Shown: piece after piece, positions 61,856 to 64,000 of the stretch | How the letters are laid out: each line of letters begins with the position of its first letter | How positions within the stretch are numbered: the first letter of the stretch is position 1 | NCBI RefSeq assembly: GCF_025200715.1 | Contig: NZ_CP104143.1 | Span: forward strand, 3,017,501-3,081,500 | Origin: Rhizobium sullae | Lineage (GTDB): Bacteria > Pseudomonadota > Alphaproteobacteria > Rhizobiales > Rhizobiaceae | Reading direction: 5' to 3' | DNA length: 64,000 bases | Notes under the pieces: generated by a model | Databases searched by the model: none | Seen by the model: the letters and a program-made list of their open reading frames with translations, nothing else | What the model was told of the DNA's origin: nothing | Program-made: the position numbers and the translations under genes

Positions 61856-64000
61856 ATGCGGTCTGTCGTCTCGTTCAATGAATCCTGGAGTTTCCACGAA
61901 GGCTTTGGCCAGCAGTTTCTCGATGCCTTCGATGGCACGGCAAGCATCAGCCTGCCGCACACTGCCGTCGAACTGCCCTTCAACTATTTTGACGAGAAGC
62001 TCTATCAGCGCGCCTTTACCTATCAGAAGATCTTGCGCTGGCTCCCGGAATTCGAAGGTCGCGAAGTGTCGATCGCCTTTGATGGCGCCATGGCCGATAG
62101 CGTCGTTTACCTGAACGGCGAAGAGATCATCGCCCACAAGGACGGCTACACGCCCTTCGAGGCCCGCCTCACAGGCAAGCTTCTCAAGGGCGACAACCTG
62201 ATCACCGTAAAGGTCGACGGCAGCGAGAACCCCGCAATTCCACCCTTCGGCGGCCGTATTGATTATCTGACCTATGCCGGTATCTATCGCGACGTCTGGA
62301 TTAAAGTCACCGGCGCCGTCTCGATCCGCAATCTCAAGATTGAAACGACAGATGTCCTTTCCGACGTCAAATCCGTTCGTGTCCGCTGCGATCTCGCCAA
62401 CCCGCAAAATGTTGCCTTTCTCGGCACGGTTACTGCCTCACTGAAGGATACATCAGGCACCGTCATCGCAACCGCGAGCGGCGATACGACGGGCGAAGAC
62501 GTGACGCTTTCCTTCGAAAACCTGACGGACATTTCGCTCTGGGACATTTCCAGCCCGACGCTCTATGAGATCGCCGTCGACCTGAAAACTAGCCACGGCT
62601 CCGACCGCCTGTCGTCGCATTTCGGTTTCCGCACCGCCGAGTTCACAGCGAGCGGCTTCCTGCTTAACGGCAAGCCGCTGAAGCTGCGTGGCCTGAACCG
62701 CCACCAGGCATTTCCTTATGTCGGCTACGCGGCTGGCCGCTCGGCGCAGGAGCGCGATGCCGATATCATGAAATCTGTGCTGAAGTGCAATATCGTCCGC
62801 ACTTCGCACTATCCGCAGTCGAAATGGTTCCTGGACCAGTGCGACCGCATCGGCCTTCTGGTCTTCGAGGAAATTCCCGGCTGGCAGCATATTGGTGATG
62901 CGGAGTGGCAGCAGGAATCGATCCGCAACGTCCGCCGCATGATCGAGCGCGACTGGAACCACCCGTCGATCGTCATTTGGGGCGTGCGCATCAACGAATC
63001 GCAGGATAGTCACGACTTCTACGTCGAGACCAACCGGCTCGCCCGCGATCTCGACGCGACCCGCCAGACCGGCGGCGTGCGCTACATCACGGAAAGCGAA
63101 CTGCTCGAAGACGTCTATACGATGAACGACTTCATCCTCGGCAATGAGGAACTCCCAGGCGCCAACCGCCCGCGCACGCCACTTCGCAGCCAGCAGGAGA
63201 ACACCGGTCTCGATCGCAAGGTGCCGTACCTCATCACCGAGTTCAACGGCCATATGTATCCAACCAAGATCTACGATCAGGAAGCGCGCCAGGCAGAGCA
63301 TGTGCGCCGTCACCTTGAGGTGCTGAACGCCGCTTACGGCGATCCGGACATTTCAGGTGCGATCGGCTGGTGCATGTTCGACTACAACACCCACAAGGAC
63401 TTCGGCTCGGGCGACCGCATCTGCTATCACGGCGTACTCGACATGTTCCGCGAGCCGAAATTCGCCGCCTATGTGTATTCCAGCCAGTGCGATCCGTCCG
63501 ACGAGATTATCATGAAGCCGGTGACCTTCTGGGCTCGCGGGGAACGCAATATTGGCGGCGTCCTGCCGCTGATCATTCTTACGAACTGCGATGAAGTCGA
63601 GCTGACGTACGGCTCGATCACCAAGCGCATCGGCCCCGATCGTGAAAACTACCCGCATCTGCCTCACCCGCCTGTCGTGCTGGATCATCGGCTTTTCACG
63701 GCGGATGAGCTTGGCACATGGGGGATTGAATGGCTCGACGGGGATTTTACGGGTTATATCAATGGCCAGCCCGTTGCCAGGTTACGGCTTGCTGCCGATC
63801 CGCTGCCGACGACGCTCGAAGTGGCAGCCGACAGCGGATCGCTGAAAGCCCGCGAGCGCGACACGACGCGCGTCATCATCCGCGCGCTGGACCAATATGG
63901 CCAGCGCCTTCCCTTCCTGCATGACAGCGTGACACTGCGCGTCGATGGTCCGGCCAAGATCATCGGGCCCTCCACTGTTCCGCTGCGGGGCGGCACGGCT
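61856..64000 (+). CDS. Beta-galactosidase-type glycoside hydrolase, family 2 (C-terminus beyond window)
   Basis: 715 codons are visible and the frame is open at the right edge. Order of parts: N-terminal sugar-binding domain (SISLPHTAVELPFNYFDEKL; DSVVYLNGEEIIAHKDGYTP), an immunoglobulin-like domain (about residues 160-265), then the catalytic barrel from LLNGKPLKLRGLNRHQAFPY. WGVRINESQD holds the acid/base Glu and LITEFNGHMYPTKIYD the nucleophile Glu. A further beta domain starts near residue 560. It lacks a signal peptide, so it should act on internalised beta-galactosides. AAAGAGGAG precedes the ATG. Confidence 0.93.
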   Translation, partial: MRSVVSFNESWSFHEGFGQQFLDAFDGTASISLPHTAVELPFNYFDEKLYQRAFTYQKILRWLPEFEGREVSIAFDGAMADSVVYLNGEEIIAHKDGYTPFEARLTGKLLKGDNLITVKVDGSENPAIPPFGGRIDYLTYAGIYRDVWIKVTGAVSIRNLKIETTDVLSDVKSVRVRCDLANPQNVAFLGTVTASLKDTSGTVIATASGDTTGEDVTLSFENLTDISLWDISSPTLYEIAVDLKTSHGSDRLSSHFGFRTAEFTASGFLLNGKPLKLRGLNRHQAFPYVGYAAGRSAQERDADIMKSVLKCNIVRTSHYPQSKWFLDQCDRIGLLVFEEIPGWQHIGDAEWQQESIRNVRRMIERDWNHPSIVIWGVRINESQDSHDFYVETNRLARDLDATRQTGGVRYITESELLEDVYTMNDFILGNEELPGANRPRTPLRSQQENTGLDRKVPYLITEFNGHMYPTKIYDQEARQAEHVRRHLEVLNAAYGDPDISGAIGWCMFDYNTHKDFGSGDRICYHGVLDMFREPKFAAYVYSSQCDPSDEIIMKPVTFWARGERNIGGVLPLIILTNCDEVELTYGSITKRIGPDRENYPHLPHPPVVLDHRLFTADELGTWGIEWLDGDFTGYINGQPVARLRLAADPLPTTLEVAADSGSLKARERDTTRVIIRALDQYGQRLPFLHDSVTLRVDGPAKIIGPSTVPLRGGTA

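Noticed and set aside
1..64000. CRISPR arrays, tRNA or rRNA genes, transposases, integrases and prophage genes
   Set aside because: No regularly spaced repeats, cloverleaf-like intergenic segments or mobile-element protein motifs were recognised; a tRNAscan or HMM search would be decisive.

Overview
The window is about 64 kb of GC-rich chromosomal DNA with the gene density, codon use and gene families of the Rhizobium/Agrobacterium group of Alphaproteobacteria. Supporting evidence is the large number of sugar ABC uptake systems, the xylAB and sorbitol/mannitol (smo/mtlK) loci, an ExoD-family protein, and dispersed palindromic intergenic elements of a kind common in rhizobia. No plasmid or phage replication genes, transposases, rRNA, tRNA or CRISPR arrays are visible. 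The genus assignment is inferred from gene content, not from a marker gene.

Layout. 1-8.95 kb: a carbohydrate locus on the minus strand (ribose-type ABC transporter, sugar isomerase/epimerase, Gfo/Idh/MocA dehydrogenase, GH1 beta-glucosidase cut by the left edge). It diverges from a LacI repressor gene across a striking double operator, and a third similar half-palindrome lies before the isomerase. 9.0-13.0 kb: xylose operon lacI-xylB-xylA. 13.1-16.8 kb: EmrAB-type drug efflux pair divergent from its TetR repressor, with two palindromic operators between them. 16.8-18.5 kb: a decayed stretch with a frameshifted GyrI-like pseudogene, an intact TerC gene and a glutathione peroxidase pseudogene broken by a 16-bp tandem duplication. 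18.6-25.3 kb: membrane proteins, gltX, lysS and an unrecognised rhizobial-type protein. 25.4-31.95 kb: LysR regulator, polyamine-type ABC transporter and gamma-aminobutyraldehyde dehydrogenase, resembling the E. coli ydcSTUV-patD set. 32-39.5 kb: small membrane proteins, transaldolase, SorC regulator, an Ada-like methyltransferase, endonuclease III, an EI24-type membrane protein and an RpiR regulator.

39.45-48.7 kb: a polyol operon, smoC-smoE-smoF-smoG-smoK-mtlK-HAD phosphatase-FGGY kinase. The sorbitol dehydrogenase gene smoS, normally present in such clusters, is absent between smoK and mtlK. A strong terminator-like hairpin separates smoE from the permease genes. 48.8-50.6 kb: ExoD-like protein and ROK kinase. 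50.6-55.6 kb: a tetR-mfp-rnd efflux operon with a 14-bp-arm operator. 55.8-64 kb: OsmC, then a galactose/galactonate locus (truncated dgoR, dgoD, DoxX, SDR dehydrogenase, SMP-30 lactonase, GH2 beta-galactosidase cut by the right edge) interrupted on the other strand by a class III nucleotide cyclase gene. Together these could feed lactose-type sugars through an oxidative De Ley-Doudoroff-like route, but dgoK and dgoA are not seen.

No clearly new biological system was found. The most unusual items are the five composite palindromic elements (one supplies the 3' end of a regulator gene, one sits inside an ABC operon), the three recent-looking gene wrecks, and several well-defined operator architectures.
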